Shown: in pieces, positions 1-10,502 of the stretch
How positions within the stretch are numbered: the stretch's first letter is position 1
Layout of the letters: each line of letters begins with the position of its first letter
Assembly: GCF_004798865.1 (NCBI RefSeq)
Contig: NW_025335568.1
Coordinates: 52,865,486-52,929,485, forward strand
Origin: Varanus komodoensis
Taxonomy: Eukaryota; Chordata; Lepidosauria; Squamata; Varanidae
Direction: 5' to 3'
DNA length: 64,000 nt
Position numbers and translations under genes: made by a program
Notes under the pieces: generated by a model
Databases searched by the model: none
What the model saw: only the letters and a program-made list of their open reading frames with translations
What the model was told of the DNA's origin: nothing

Positions 1-822
1 GTTTCTTAATGTTGAGTTTCAAGCCAACTTTTGCACTCTCTTCCTTCACCCGCATCAAGAGGCTCTTTAGTTCCTCTTCACTTTCTGCCATTAGAGTGGT
101 ATCATTTGCATATCTGAGGTTGTTGATATTTCTCCCTGCAATCTTAATTCCAACTGGTGATTTATCTAGCCCCACCTTTCTCATGATGTGCTCTGCATAT
201 AAGTTAAATAAGCAGGGCAACAGTATACAGCCTTGCTGAACTCCTTTCTCAATTTTGAACCAATCAGTGGTTCCGTGTCCAGTTCTCACTCTTGCTTCTT
301 GACCCGCATATAGGTTTCTGAAGAGACAAATAAGATGATCTCTTTAAGAACTTGCCACAATTTGTTGTGATCCACACAATCAAAGGCTTTAGCATAGTCA
401 ATGAAGCAGAAGTAGATGTTTTTCTGGCACTCCCTAGCTTTCTCCATGATCCAGCGTATGTTGGCAATTTGATCTCGAGTTCTTCTCCCTCTTCGAAATC
501 CTGCCTGTACTTCTGGTAGTTCTCGGTCCACATACTGCTGGAGCCTAGCTTGTAGGATTTTGAGCATAACTTTGGTAGCATGTGAAATGAGTGCAATGGT
601 GCGGTAGTTTGAACATTCTTTGGCATTGCCCTTCTTTGGGATCGGAATCTAAACTGTCCTTTTCCAATCCTGCGGCCACTGTTGAGTTTTCCAAATTTGC
701 TGGCATATTGAGTGTAGCACTTTTACTGCATCGTCTGTTAAGATTTTGAATAGCTTAGCTGAAATACTGTCACCTCCACTACCTCCACTAGCTTTGTTGT
801 TGCTCAGACTTCCTAAGGCCCA
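1..822 (-). mobile_element. BovB (RTE) LINE, reverse transcriptase part, 5'-truncated
   Basis: Read on the minus strand this encodes the reverse transcriptase of BovB, an RTE-clade non-LTR retrotransposon. Recognisable stretches are LQARLQQYVDRELPEVQAGF, the block GRRTRDQIANIRWIMEKAR, then the polymerase motif FCFIDYAKAFDCVDHNKLW. These match the BovB RT closely in wording. The piece continues off the left edge of the window towards its 3' end and stops near 822, where sequence changes to an AT-rich run (atatataatatatt), the expected 5' truncation. The frame is interrupted: overlapping frames carry parts of the same domain, so it is a dead copy. BovB is shared by squamates and some mammals through horizontal transfer, which supports a squamate source. 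Confidence 0.9.
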
Positions 823-1589
823 TATATAATATATTATATTATATAATTAATTATATGTTAATAAAGCGATGGGTGCATTTAGATATCCCCTCCCTCAAAT
901 CCATAGAAATAAAATTTGGTAGTTTTACTTAGTGGTTGGAGGGGAATGAAACATCAGAACAATGCACTTTGCAGAGTTTCTATGAGCATAAGATTGGTGG
1001 GGTGGGGGGGGAGGAAAGCTCCTTGGAGAAAAGGCAGGATATAAATGCAATGAATGAATGAATAAATAAATAAATAAATGGACTTACAAGAGCACTCTGA
1101 TAATAAACTCTGCACATATAATTCTCCATTAAAGTTCTAGTGTATACACTCCAGAGAAGGAGAATTATTTTCAAATATTATTGTTGGCATACTTTCCTCT
1201 GAAACAGACTACTGAACATGCTTAACTGTCTCTGGATTGTGCCCAATGCAACATCCTGGGTGTTTGCCAATGTTATAAAGCATTATTAGTAATACTTTAA
1301 GGAAACATATATAATAAAAGAGTGTTTAAATATGACAGCCAGTCAAATATGGACAAATACCTTGAAAGTTAGAAGCATAAGGTGCAATGAATTTCACCGC
1401 TTGCTGATGGATTTAACAAATCCAAAACAGGTAACAGACCAGACACGCTGGATCTCTGATACTTAATTAGAAAACCATTTTCTGTTCAATTGCTAGAGAA
1501 ACTATCAATTGCTGCTGCAGTATTTCCTGTTAAAGCAATTATATGACACCGTACAGAAATCTGAGAGGTAGAAAAGATTTATACATAGA
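823..1589. other. AT-rich non-coding stretch with a LINE/SINE tail
   Basis: No gene is seen. The only recognisable piece is 1010-1081, a plus-strand tail of the kind carried by L2 and MIR-like SINEs here (aaggcaggatataaatgcaa followed by TGAA/TAAA tetranucleotides). The rest looks single-copy. Confidence 0.5.
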
Positions 1590-2120
1590 CTGCAGAAATG
1601 ACTGTATTTAATTTTGGAGACCCAAATTTTCTGTCGATTTGAAACCTAATGGAATTAGAGAGAAGGTCCTCTTATGGATCAGTAACTGGTTAAAGAACAG
1701 AAAGCAGAAACTAGGAATAAATGGTAATTCTCCCAAAGGAGGGTTGCAAACAGCAGTCTGTATTGCCTTTCAAGTTACTCATAAATGATCTGGAATTTGG
1801 AATGAGCACTGAGGTGGCCAGGTCGTCTGACAACACCAAATTATTTCAGATGGTTAAAATTAAAAGGGATTACAAGGAGCTGCAAAAAGATCTCTCCAAA
1901 CTGGGAGAATGGACATCAAAATGGCAAAAGCTGTTCAATGTAAGCAAGTGAGAAATCATGCATATTGGAGCTAAAATTCTCAACTTCAAGCATAAGCTGA
2001 TGGGATCTGAGTTGGCAGTGACTGACTGAGAAAGTGATCTTGGGAGGTGGGGTGTACAGGTCAATAACAATGTCAACCCAGTGAGCAGGAACTGTGAAAA
2101 TGGCAAACTTCATGTTAGGC
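1590..2120 (+). mobile_element. CR1 LINE piece 1 (reverse transcriptase)
   Basis: Plus-strand CR1 non-LTR retrotransposon, RT palm and thumb. The translated block 1750-1950 contains LLINDLEFGMSTEV, then a degenerate A-D-D-T-K-L region (SSDNTKLFQ) and LQKDLSKLGEWTSKWQKLFN, the usual CR1 order. Downstream text (catattggagctaaaattctcaa) is also CR1-like. It is decayed and runs into a minus-strand L2 at 2121; the CR1 sequence resumes at 2513 in the correct order, so the pieces at 1590-2120, 2513-2682, 3407-3710 and 4085-4245 are one insertion. Confidence 0.8.
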
Positions 2121-2512
2121 ATTTTATTTATTTATTTAAAGACTTTTTAGACTGTCCTTTACTGAAGTCTCGGGACAGTTTAACAGTAAGACAAAAAAAA
2201 TGAAATAAAACACAGCATCCTAATCAATTTCGGATAATAAAGCCCATATTAAAATAACAGTCAAACCTTAAAATATTGGGAAAATAAAAAGGTTTTAGCT
2301 TGGCGCAGAAAAGAATACCATGACAGCGCCAGGTGAACCTCTCTGGGGAACGTTTTGCACAGTTGGGGTGTCACCACAGAGAAGGCCCTTCTCCAGGTAA
2401 CCACATTTCTAATCTCCTTCAAGGAGGGCTCCCAGACCTCTGGCCCAGATCTTAAGGGGCGGGCAGACACATACGGAAGGAGATGCTCCTTTAGGTAACC
2501 AGATCCTAATTA
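2121..2512 (-). mobile_element. L2 LINE 3' end inserted in CR1
   Basis: Minus-strand 3' end of an L2-clade LINE. On the minus strand it encodes the L2 C-terminal block (SARPLRSGPEVWEPSLKEI, then WRRAFSVVTPQLC), followed by an untranslated tail ending in TAAA units, which appears as tttatttatttattt at the left edge. It is nearly the same sequence as 62606-63000. It splits the CR1 between catgttaggca and ttaggaaaggaaacaaaact. Confidence 0.85.
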
Positions 2513-2682
2513 GGAAAGGAAACAAAACTGTCAATATCATACTGCCCTTATACAAATCTACAAACATTGAGTACAGTTCCAGCCATTGCACTTAAAAAAC
2601 GGAATTGGGGAGTTGGGAAAAATCAGAAAAGAGGAACTAAAATGAGCAAGGGGCCAGAACAATTCCTCTGTGCAGAAAGGGG
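2513..2682 (+). mobile_element. CR1 LINE piece 2
   Basis: CR1 resumes after the L2 insertion: ttaggaaaggaaacaaaact, cttatacaaatctacaaaca, gagtacagttccagcc and cagaaaagaggaactaaaat follow the CR1 consensus wording in order. The frame is degenerate. Confidence 0.75.
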
Positions 2683-3406
2683 ATTACTGGGCAGACAGAG
2701 CTTAGCTACAGTGATCCACTCTCTGGTAACCTCTTGGTTGGACTATTGTAATGCCCTCTCCATGCAGCTGCCTTTGAAAATAGTCCAGAAACGTGAACTG
2801 ATTCAAAATAGGGTGGCATGGCTGTTAATGGGAACTGGCCCTTAACCATTTTACACCAGTCCAATTTCAGCTGCACTGACTTCAGGTTTGGTCCAGGCCC
2901 GATTCAAGGTGCTTGTACTAACACTTAAAACCCTAAACAGCTTGGGACCGGGGTAACTGCAGGAATGCCTCCTCCTGTATGTACCTACCTGTGCCTTAAG
3001 ATAATCTTTTGAGACCCCTATTAGGGAATCTCTCCAAAAGAAGTAAGTGGGGAGTTGCAACCAGAAGAAGACCCTTTTTGGTAGTACCCCATTTATGAAA
3101 TCAGCTCCTCAAAGAGGTATGCCTGGACTTCTTTCTCTTTGGCACAAGGTGAAAACCTTTTTATTCTCCAGATATTTTACTAGTTAAACTTTAGTTTTAA
3201 TATTGCACTTTATATTATTACTGTGCTGATGCTTGTAACTTAATATGATGATAATGGCGTTGTTCTTATTGGTTGCTTGAGTGATTTTATTGGTTTTACT
3301 GTTTTGTTGTGCTATGTCTATTTTATGTTTTTGAACTTGTTAACAGCCCAGAGAGCTTTTGGGCTATTTGGTGGTTGAAAAATGTAATAAAAATATAAAT
3401 AAATAA
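2683..3406 (+). mobile_element. L2 LINE 3' end inserted in CR1
   Basis: Plus-strand L2, C-terminal RT region and tail. Recognisable are the block around 2720-2840 (LVTSWLDYCNALSMQLPLK, then RVAWLLMGTGP) and 3060-3170, with degenerate matches to the final L2 block. It ends in aatataaataaataaaa at 3406. Several stops and shifts relative to an intact L2 make it non-functional. CR1 continues at 3407. Confidence 0.85.
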
Positions 3407-3710
3407 AAGCTGAGATTGTGTAACTTGGAAAAAGGCAGAGAAGACATGACAGAGGTGTAAGAAGCAATATATGCTATGGAGAATGTGGAAAGGGAAGCAT
3501 TTTTCTTCTTCTCCTATAATGCTAGAGCTCGGAGTCATCTCATGAAGCTGACTGATGTGAGATAAAAAGAAGTACTTCATACAATACATAGTTAAGCTAT
3601 GGATTTTACTTTCACCAGATGTAGAGATGGCTAATAACTTGGATTGCTTTAAAGGGGATTGTACAAATTCATGGAGGAGAAAGTTATCTGTGGCTACTAG
3701 TCCCATGGGG
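3407..3710 (+). mobile_element. CR1 LINE piece 3
   Basis: CR1 C-terminal coding and 3' region: acttggaaaaaggcagagaa, gacatgacagaggtgtaaga, catgaagctgactgatg, ttcatggaggagaaagttat and ggctactagtccca follow the CR1 order. It is interrupted at about 3711 by minus-strand L2-tail and SINE sequence. Confidence 0.75.
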
Positions 3711-3813
3711 AATATTTATTTATTTATTTAAAGTTTTTATATGCCATCCCCTTGCTACGTAGCCTTGGGATGGCTTACAGAATATCCTCCCTTCAGCATC
3801 GCAGGCAGTATGA
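3711..3813 (-). mobile_element. L2-type 3' tail
   Basis: Minus-strand LINE tail: tttatttatttatttaaag followed by ttgggatggcttacag, the same layout as the L2 3' ends at 2121 and 62606. Only the tail is present. Confidence 0.6.
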
Positions 3814-4063
3814 CATTTATTTATTTATTTATTTATTTTCTGATTTATATCCTGCCTTTTTCCTACAAAGGGCTCAAGGCAGCTTACATCATTCTCCTCC
3901 TCCATCTTATCCCCACAACAACAACCCTGTGAGGTAGGTTGGGCTGAGCGCCTGTGACTGGCCCAAAGTCACCCAGTTGGCTCCATGGCTGTGCGGGGAC
4001 TAGAACTCAGATCGTCCGAGTCCCAGTCCCATGCTCTTAACCACTACACTGCACTGGCTTTCC
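3814..4063 (-). mobile_element. MIR-like tRNA-derived SINE
   Basis: A near full-length SINE on the minus strand. Its head (right end) reads, on the minus strand, cagtgtagtggttaagagca, with the tRNA-like A box in that head and a B box near gagttctagtcccc. The centre holds a MIR-type segment (ccaaagtcacccagttgg, then ccctgtgaggtaggttggg) and the tail is TAAA repeats. The same family occurs at 8007, 15437, 38605, 42691 and 55690. Confidence 0.85.
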
Positions 4064-4084
4064 ACCACACTGACATAGTGTCCT

Positions 4085-4245
4085 GATTGCTGGGAAATGA
4101 GGGCAGAGGGTGCTACTTCACTCAAATGCTGTTTGTGGGAACCTGTGGGCAGCTGGACATCCACTGTGTGAACAGAATGCTAGAATGGATGGACCTTTGA
4201 TGTGGTCCAGCATGGCTTTTCTTATATTTTTTGATAAGATAACTT
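4085..4245 (+). mobile_element. CR1 LINE piece 4 (3' tail)
   Basis: Typical CR1 3' end: ccactgtgtgaacagaatgc, then gtccagcatggcttttctta. It completes the CR1 that begins at 1590; the SINE and L2 tail lie between pieces 3 and 4. Confidence 0.8.
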
Positions 4246-5854
4246 GCAAACATTTACAATGTTTGGTTCACATGAGAAGAACAATATTTAAAGAAAAAAC
4301 AAAGGGGGAAAACAACCTTTATCAGGAGCAGTTTTGTCCTAAACAACAATTCTGCAATGCATTCTGTGGGCATTTTGAATATCCAGTTCCTGACTGGCGG
4401 CTGCAACATGACATCCAAACTTCAATAATCTAATTTCATCGTGCGTTAAATAACCCATAGTTAACCTACAATTAATTGTCTCCCATATTTTGACATCTAT
4501 AATTGGAGCTAACTATATACATCTTTTTGCGAAATCTTATTTGAATTATTTGGCTAGTGTGCAAATGATTGTGCTGACAATGTGAGTACTGAATAAAGCA
4601 CATGGAATGATCATGCAAATATACCATTGTGTGAACTTTTTAATTAATTGCTTGATTAATTTCCATACCACCCAATAGCTGGAATGGCTTATAATACTAT
4701 TCTAAAAATCTGAAAGCATGAAAATGACCCTAACTCTTCTGTGTGAGTCACTTTATAGACTACTTTCCATGGAGGAAAGAAAGTGGACTATATCTGGGGA
4801 AAGCTGTTAGGACAGGGATCTTCAAACTTATTGGACCTGGGGGCATATTTGGGAATTTGACTAGCTGAAACCTATAAAGATCCCAAAGACTTCATGTATC
4901 TTAGACTTGTTTTCTAAATTCCTTGCATAAAATTTGAGAATCAAACTTTAAAGCATTATATTAATCCATAATAAGATACAGAATGAAATACTTCCTTTCC
5001 ATCACCCTACAGCCAGTTCTTTTATTACTCATTCCTCTGATGAACAAAGGTCCTATTATTTTTTCCAGTGCAAGTAATTAAATGCCAAATACTGCATAAA
5101 GCCACCCATTCAAAGCCACTGTCATTTTTGTAAAATTGCTTTTTCTATTAAATGAGTCCCTTATTAAAACTGAGGAGCTTAATTAAATCTCCATAATCTC
5201 CCAAGAGGAAAATGGCATTAACTTGCCAGTCATGCAGCCATGATAATTCCAAACACCACCATGAATATTAGCTTCTTCAAGGTTGGATGGAATGCTTGAT
5301 CAAAGGAATTTTGTTTAAGTAGCTTTCAAGGTATAATGGGGGCAAATCCCAGCTCCTGAGGGTGTATTTCCCTGGACAACTGCATTTCTCTGCACTACAT
5401 CTGTGCAGAAGTAATGATACTGAATGCTATGTCATGCTGAATAGATCTGTGTGGTGTCATGTGCTGTACGTCTTACAGCTACAACTATCTTTGATAAATG
5501 TATGTTCTGCAAATACATGTATTCCCTCCAACACCATGATAGAATAGCAAAGGTTGCTTTTATATTCCACATGTATATGTGCAATATTATATCATGTATA
5601 GCAATAGTATCATATAGAAATTATACATAAAATGAAAAATGTGTCTTACATATAATGGCAGTTATTATTTCCAGAAATAAATATACTAGATGTTCTTGTG
5701 TGCAGAATATATCATTGTGGCATCCTTTCTGCTATACATCCTGAAGGGTAATAGTTAAGCATTTCAGAATCACAGACAAAAGGAAGTTTGCTTTGCTAAA
5801 CTATGGAATGTATTAGCACAGTGTTGATAATCATCAGGTTAGGGCTTGATTCTA
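4246..5854. other. Non-coding, mostly unique, with a possible conserved block
   Basis: No gene is seen. A weak minus-strand LINE/SINE tail lies at about 4640-4700 and a hAT end at 4813-4890 (separate entry). The block 5080-5330 is free of recognisable repeats, AT-rich and complex, with homeobox-like sites (ttaattaaat). It has the texture of a conserved non-coding element, but conservation cannot be judged from one sequence. Confidence 0.35.
4813..4890 (+). mobile_element. hAT (Charlie-like) transposon end
   Basis: Begins cagggatcttcaaactta, the CAGGGGTCNTCAAACT type of hAT terminal repeat, followed by a degenerate 'ggggcatatttgggaatttga' tract typical of these elements. No matching right end was found, so it is a fragment. 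Confidence 0.55.
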
Positions 5855-6151
5855 TGCACGTTTTTGTTGCTACTGGTGAAGTTGTACCTGACCCATCGCG
5901 ACCCCATGGACAACATTCCTCCAGGCCTTCCTGTCCTCCACCATTCCCTGGAGTCCACCTAAGCTCATGCCGACTGCTTCAGTGACTCCATCAAGCCACC
6001 TCATTCTCTGCCATCCCCTTCTTCTCTTGCCCTCAATTGTTCCCAGCATTAGGCTCTTCTCCAGTGAGTCCTTCCTCCTCATTAGGTGGCCAAAATATTT
6101 GAGTTTCAAAGTATGCATGCTTAGGTAGAATAAATGTCCTACTAATCCCAT
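5855..6151 (-). mobile_element. BovB (RTE) LINE 3' end
   Basis: Minus-strand C-terminus of BovB ORF2. The protein reads LKLKYFGHLMRRKDSLEKS, then LMLGTIEGKRRRGWQRMRWL, DGVTEAVGMSLGGLQGMVED and RKAWRNVVHGVA, matching the well-known BovB carboxy end. The DNA finishes near 5855 with the usual 3' text (on the minus strand gtcaggtacaacttcaccag). It is 5' truncated near 6151. The retained C-terminal frame is open. Confidence 0.92.
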
Positions 6152-6212
6152 GCTGGCTGGGCAATGCTACCTTTGCAGGACTTTTTGCTATTTCAACATG
6201 CACAGGATTGAA

Positions 6213-6470
6213 TCAGTAGAAGGTTTTAAAGGGAGATGAATCAAATTCCCAGAGAATAATGTGATGTTGGTTATGTGCTACCTCCAGGATCAGGTACACA
6301 ATGCCTATGGATATCAGTTTTTGTTGCACAATTGCAAGAAACAGCTGTTGCCTGTATGTTCTGCTTGTGGGGCTCCCATTCGGGTATTGGGTTGGCACCT
6401 TGGAAAATAGAACACAGGATGAGATATCTCCCCTTATGTTCTTATGCCTCTGGCTCACTCACTTATCCTG
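6213..6470 (+). mobile_element. CR1 LINE 3' tail
   Basis: Degenerate plus-strand CR1 3' region: ggttttaaagggagatgaat, atgtgctacctccagga, ttctgcttgtggggctccca and ccccttatgttcttatg appear in the CR1 order. Confidence 0.65.
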
Positions 6471-6595
6471 GCTGATTTGGTGCAACTGATCCTGTAGAGG
6501 CATCAAAATGGCAAGGTTTTCCCCAGATGAGTTTGAAAAATTGGTACACACACAAATCAACATCAATGACTGAGCAATTTGCTCAGGTAAAGATT

Positions 6596-6870
6596 ACACC
6601 TCCAGCAAGAGCCCACCAACAAAATCCTCTTGGAGCTGCTGCTTCTCTTCCCCACTGCAGCCTGCTTGCTCACCTGCCTCCTGCTCTGTCTCCGACAGTA
6701 AAGGTTGTGACAGGAGAAGCAGCAGATGCTGCAGCCCACTTGGTGCCCCGGCTCTTGGCCTCTTGGGCCAGCAAGTGGCAGCATTCAGGAGGGGGAGGAG
6801 GAGGAGCAAGAGCAGCTGGTGGTAAGAGTCATGAGAAGGGCCTCTCTCAGGGTATCTTGCCCAAAGGACC
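6596..6870. repeat. GC-rich dispersed repeat, copy A (class unknown)
   Basis: A GC-rich tract (cactgcagcctgcttgct, then ggtgccccggctcttgg and cagcaagtggcagcatt, then a GGA-rich run) that resembles 26945-27215 in the same order and orientation. An open frame of 177 codons crosses it (6527-7060), but the protein is low complexity (G7 run, Ala/Pro-rich) and all frames are similarly open because of the base composition. I do not call it a gene. Confidence 0.5.
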
Positions 6871-7060
6871 TCCAAAGCCTGAAGCTGGGACTACTGGCCA
6901 AGATGCGCCTAATCCAAGACACCCTGATTCCTGTCAAAGTCTAAGTCAAAGCACAGGATATGAATTGTACCGCATAACAGTGGATAGCAACATTTATCCT
7001 AGAGAAAGCCAACTCTTCCATCTCCCCCCCCCCCAAAAAAAAAGGTATGTGAAGGAATAG

Positions 7061-7736
7061 TGGCTGGTGGAAGTTCTGTTGCTACTTCATGGGGGGGGGG
7101 CACAGGGGAGGATTTCTAGTAGCAAGTAGGCATGCATTTGCTTAATGCAAGGAATATTTACTAGTGTATTTATAGGTTTCAGATCTGACCTGATCTCTGT
7201 TGTTTGGTTTGCGTTACTATGCCGAGGCTGTTGACTTTGATTTCATTTCAGCTTTTCATTTTTGCCATCAGCTTTTTAGCTGGGCAGGATCAGATCTATA
7301 TGTCAAATATTAAAGGTGAAGTAGCTCTAGAGCACTGATCTTTATTGGAATGCAATTACTTTAAGTGTTGGCTGTTACCATGAAAAATCTGGGCAGGAAT
7401 GCAATTATTGTTCAAGCATGTGGTATACTTTTTCATTGATTAGACTGTCCTTTTTGATTAAGTTCCTCCAAGTTTCTAATTTTCTGGGTCTAATTGTTGC
7501 CTTACATCTTTCATGGGATGGTTTTATTGTAACGCATCTGCTTTCATGTTCACATTTTTCAGATCCTTATGAAACAAATTCTGTTGTTATATGTTTAAGA
7601 TGTGTTTCCATTTAAGAAGGACTTCTTGGTTTGGAACATTCAGTCTATACAGGTACAGTTTGCTTTGCAGAATGGTGATGAGACAAAAAGACAGCAAGCC
7701 AGCACAAGGTGGGGGGAATTTCCTCCTTATTTATTT
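7061..7736. other. Unique-looking non-coding DNA
   Basis: No gene or repeat was recognised apart from a short homopolymer G run near 7091. Confidence 0.4.
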
Positions 7737-8004
7737 AAACATAGAAACATAGAAACAGAGCCAGAAGGGACCTCCCGGGCCATCTAGTCTGACCCCCGGC
7801 TCCAGCCAGCTCCTCTCACGACATGCCCACCATGTGCATGCCCAGCCTATCCTTGAACACCCGCACCGATGGGGCCTCAACAACCTCTCGTGGAAGCCCA
7901 TTCCACACCCTCGGGGTCCTAACTGTCAGGAAGTGCTTCCTGGCATTCAAATGGAACCTTGGTTTCCTGAGCTTTGCTCCGTTGCATTTCCGAAGGCATA
8001 TCTG
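7737..8004 (-). mobile_element. CR1 LINE 3' region
   Basis: Minus-strand CR1. The plus-strand text acatagaaacatagaaacag, agggacctcccgggccatct, agtctgacccc and aaccttggtttcctgagctt is the familiar reverse view of the CR1 3' end. It abuts a SINE at about 8007. Confidence 0.85.
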
Positions 8005-8006
8005 AG

Positions 8007-8155
8007 GCTTCTCTCTGCTATTTTATCCTCACAACAACCCTGTGAGGTAGGTTAGGCTGGCAGTGACTGACTGGCCCAAAGTCACCCAATGAATGGCTGA
8101 CTGGGGACTAGAACCCAGATGTCCTAAATCCCAGTCTGACACTGCAGCCAGCTCT
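8007..8155 (-). mobile_element. MIR-like SINE fragment
   Basis: Minus-strand piece of the SINE family described at 3814: attttatcctcacaacaacc, ctgtgaggtaggttaggctg, tggcccaaagtcacccaatg and actagaacccagatgtcc. Its tail side is lost at the CR1 junction. Confidence 0.8.
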
Positions 8156-8159
8156 CTCT

Positions 8160-8330
8160 TACATTCATATATGATTATTCTGTTCTTGTCATGTCTCTAC
8201 TTGTGTTTTTAAATATATTTATTATTGTTTTGATGAAGGGTTCATTTATTTTTAATTGTAACCTGCATTGAGAACCATTTTCTTGATAGGCTACCAGAAA
8301 AAAAAAGAATAAAAGAAAAGTGAAAAAACA
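8160..8330 (+). mobile_element. LINE/SINE 3' tail, degenerate
   Basis: The text ttttaattgtaacctgcatt, gagaaccattttcttgatag resembles an L2-like 3' untranslated tail on the plus strand. Weak. Confidence 0.35.
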
Positions 8331-9895
8331 ACTTTTACTACTACAATCTAAAGCTGGCACTGTTCAGGTTTGTATATACGTACTTTTCCTGCCAATCTGC
8401 TTTCCCTGACAATGGGTTTACAAGATCACCTCCTGATCATGCAACTCCCCTTCAGCATCAAAGATGGGATTGTACAACTCATGGCTCTCCAAGGCCTTAA
8501 TTTTGGCCCAGGGATGCCCTGCATGCCCTTACCAATGCCATCAAATACTGCCAGAGATGACCATACAGATTGCTCTTTCTGTGCTTTAAAGAAGAATCTC
8601 TACTAGGCTCACTGGGGTGGGTGCACCTAGATGCAGGTGGCCCCTGACCAGCCAGCAAACAAGAGCCTTGGAACTGATTTTGTATCCCTGGTCTAATATT
8701 TCACTGTGCGTTTCCTTACACATTTTAAATCTTGCACAGCTTTAAGTCTGTCTTCACAACCATGAAGGCTGGAGCCTTGCTGCTGGTGCTTTTTAATTAA
8801 CAACTTGGGATTCTCAGGATTAACAATTCTCAGAGTGCACAAAACCAATTATTACAGAGGAGATGGGAAAGCCTGTTTGTTGGGTGCATTTTGATCTACC
8901 AGACATCTAGAATTTAACAGTGTAGCTCCAGTTTCCATAAGAGGCGGCTGACGTGTCTCAGTCAAAGGTACAGCTGTGGCCCCATGGAACTGCTTAACCT
9001 GTTGTCTCTTCAAACACAATAAACTTCCAGTCAGACTAATCAGTCTCAAGCTAAGTGGTGCCTGTTAGGGGACATCCTTTCAGTGAAGGTTATTCCATCG
9101 GTGCCCTGTTTGCCTTTTCATAATGAGCAAAACACCTGGAAAATACAGCATTAAATCTTACTTTCCCATCTGCTGGTCCCAAATCTGCAAGTGGTGCTTT
9201 AAGAATTATAGCCCAGCTCATGGATTTGATTTGCCAAGAAGCTCAAGATGAAATATCTGCTTTCAAAGGTATGCTGCAGAAAAAGGGAGGCTGGGCCAAA
9301 ATGCCATTTAGTTTAGTCTAGTTAGAGACTGACTTCTAACTAAGAAGGACAGTAGGCCCTATATTTGCGTATTCTGTGAATATGATACAATATGCTTCAA
9401 ACAACTTATAACAAGGCAAGACAGACGACAATGGTTACCACATTGCTTTGCCTGTTCTTGTCCCCAAAGCAGAGTTGCCTTTGATATGCAATAGGTTAAT
9501 TTGTCCTCTGTGTGTGCATGTGCACACGTGTGCATGTGTGTGCACACATAGGTGTACATGCATGTAAAGACAGGCCACCAGCAGGTGACTGAGCATTTGC
9601 CTGAGAATAAGCGGAGTATTTTGAGTGACAGTGCAAGCTCCTGTTTTCATTACAGAGCAATTTCTGCCTGTTTATTTACAGTGAAATTAAGACTCTCAGA
9701 GTCATGCCCAGTGGGAGGGGAAGAAGCTGAACCATGGTTGGAGGCCTCTGAAATTAATTAATTTCCAAAGGAATGGCCCTTTGTGTCTGGCAATTGGGCT
9801 GGGAACCTGCAAAGTGCTGCTTTCATTGTAACTTAGCTGATGTAGATTTTCCTGAAAGCTTTCAACATATGGGATTTGCTTGCCTATAGTTTTCT
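8331..9895. other. Non-coding, no recognised gene
   Basis: Mostly unique-looking. A TG/CA-alternating microsatellite with interruptions lies at 9508-9550 (tgtgtgtgcatgtgcacacg). No coding exon was found. Confidence 0.4.
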
Positions 9896-9897
9896 TG

Positions 9898-9960
9898 AAC
9901 CTGGTGCCCTCTAGATGTGTTAGACTACAGTTCCTATGGTCCCAAGCTAGCATGGCGTTA
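9898..9960 (+). mobile_element. MITE-like fragment (CCTCTAGATGT motif)
   Basis: ctggtgccctctagatgtgt followed by agactacagttcctatggtc matches a widespread short amniote DNA repeat (gccctccagatgttttggac / tacaactcccatcatccc). A related fragment is at 45353-45412. Confidence 0.5.
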
Positions 9961-10262
9961 GGTATTGTACGGAGGTTACTACAACCTTCCTTGGTGCCTG
10001 AAACATCTCTGTATCCACTTTTACCACAGCATGCATAATATCTTTATCATGTTTTGTATTTCGACTGTATTCTTAAGGTCCGGATCAGATGAAACACTGG
10101 TAATCTGAGACGAAATGTAGCACTGGAGTGGTTTCTCTAGTGGGGAAGGGATTCATATTGGGAAAAAGGTTGGAAGGGGACATTCCCTCCTACAGCTTTG
10201 TTATTTGTATCGGAAACCCTCTGCTACAGCTGCCTTTAACAAATATTTAAAGAGACTAGACT

Positions 10263-10502
10263 GGGTTAGATAACATGACAACCCACACTCAAGGGCTGAA
10301 TATGGGTTGAGTGGGAATTGTAACTGAAGTATGGGTTGTTGAAGAACAATGGACTATTGTGTTGTCTGAATCCAGCTGCTTCAACAAGCCATGGCTTGTT
10401 AACCCTGAACATCCATGAAGAGAGCCCATGGTTGATGTTTGGTTATGAACTGTAGGGTGTTCACCATGGCTTGTTATGTTGGCTGAGTCCAAACAACAGG
10501 CC
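10263..10502 (+). mobile_element. MITE family D (GTTCAGACAACA ends), copy 1
   Basis: A 240 bp element whose start (gggttagataacatgacaac) and end (gctgagtccaaacaacag, weak inverse) and an internal inverse site (gtgttgtctgaatccag at about 10360) resemble three other tracts in the window. It contains repeated tgggttgttg / caacaagccatgg motifs. No coding capacity. Orientation is arbitrary. Confidence 0.6.

Noticed and set aside
6527-7060. 177-codon open frame as a gene
   Set aside because: Low-complexity, GC-driven, open on both strands, and overlapping a dispersed repeat that also occurs near 27 kb.
9359-9650. His/Cys-rich frames (MHTCAHAHT) as metal-binding proteins
   Set aside because: They are translations of a TG/CA microsatellite; the same applies at 17079-17270 and 29429-29626.
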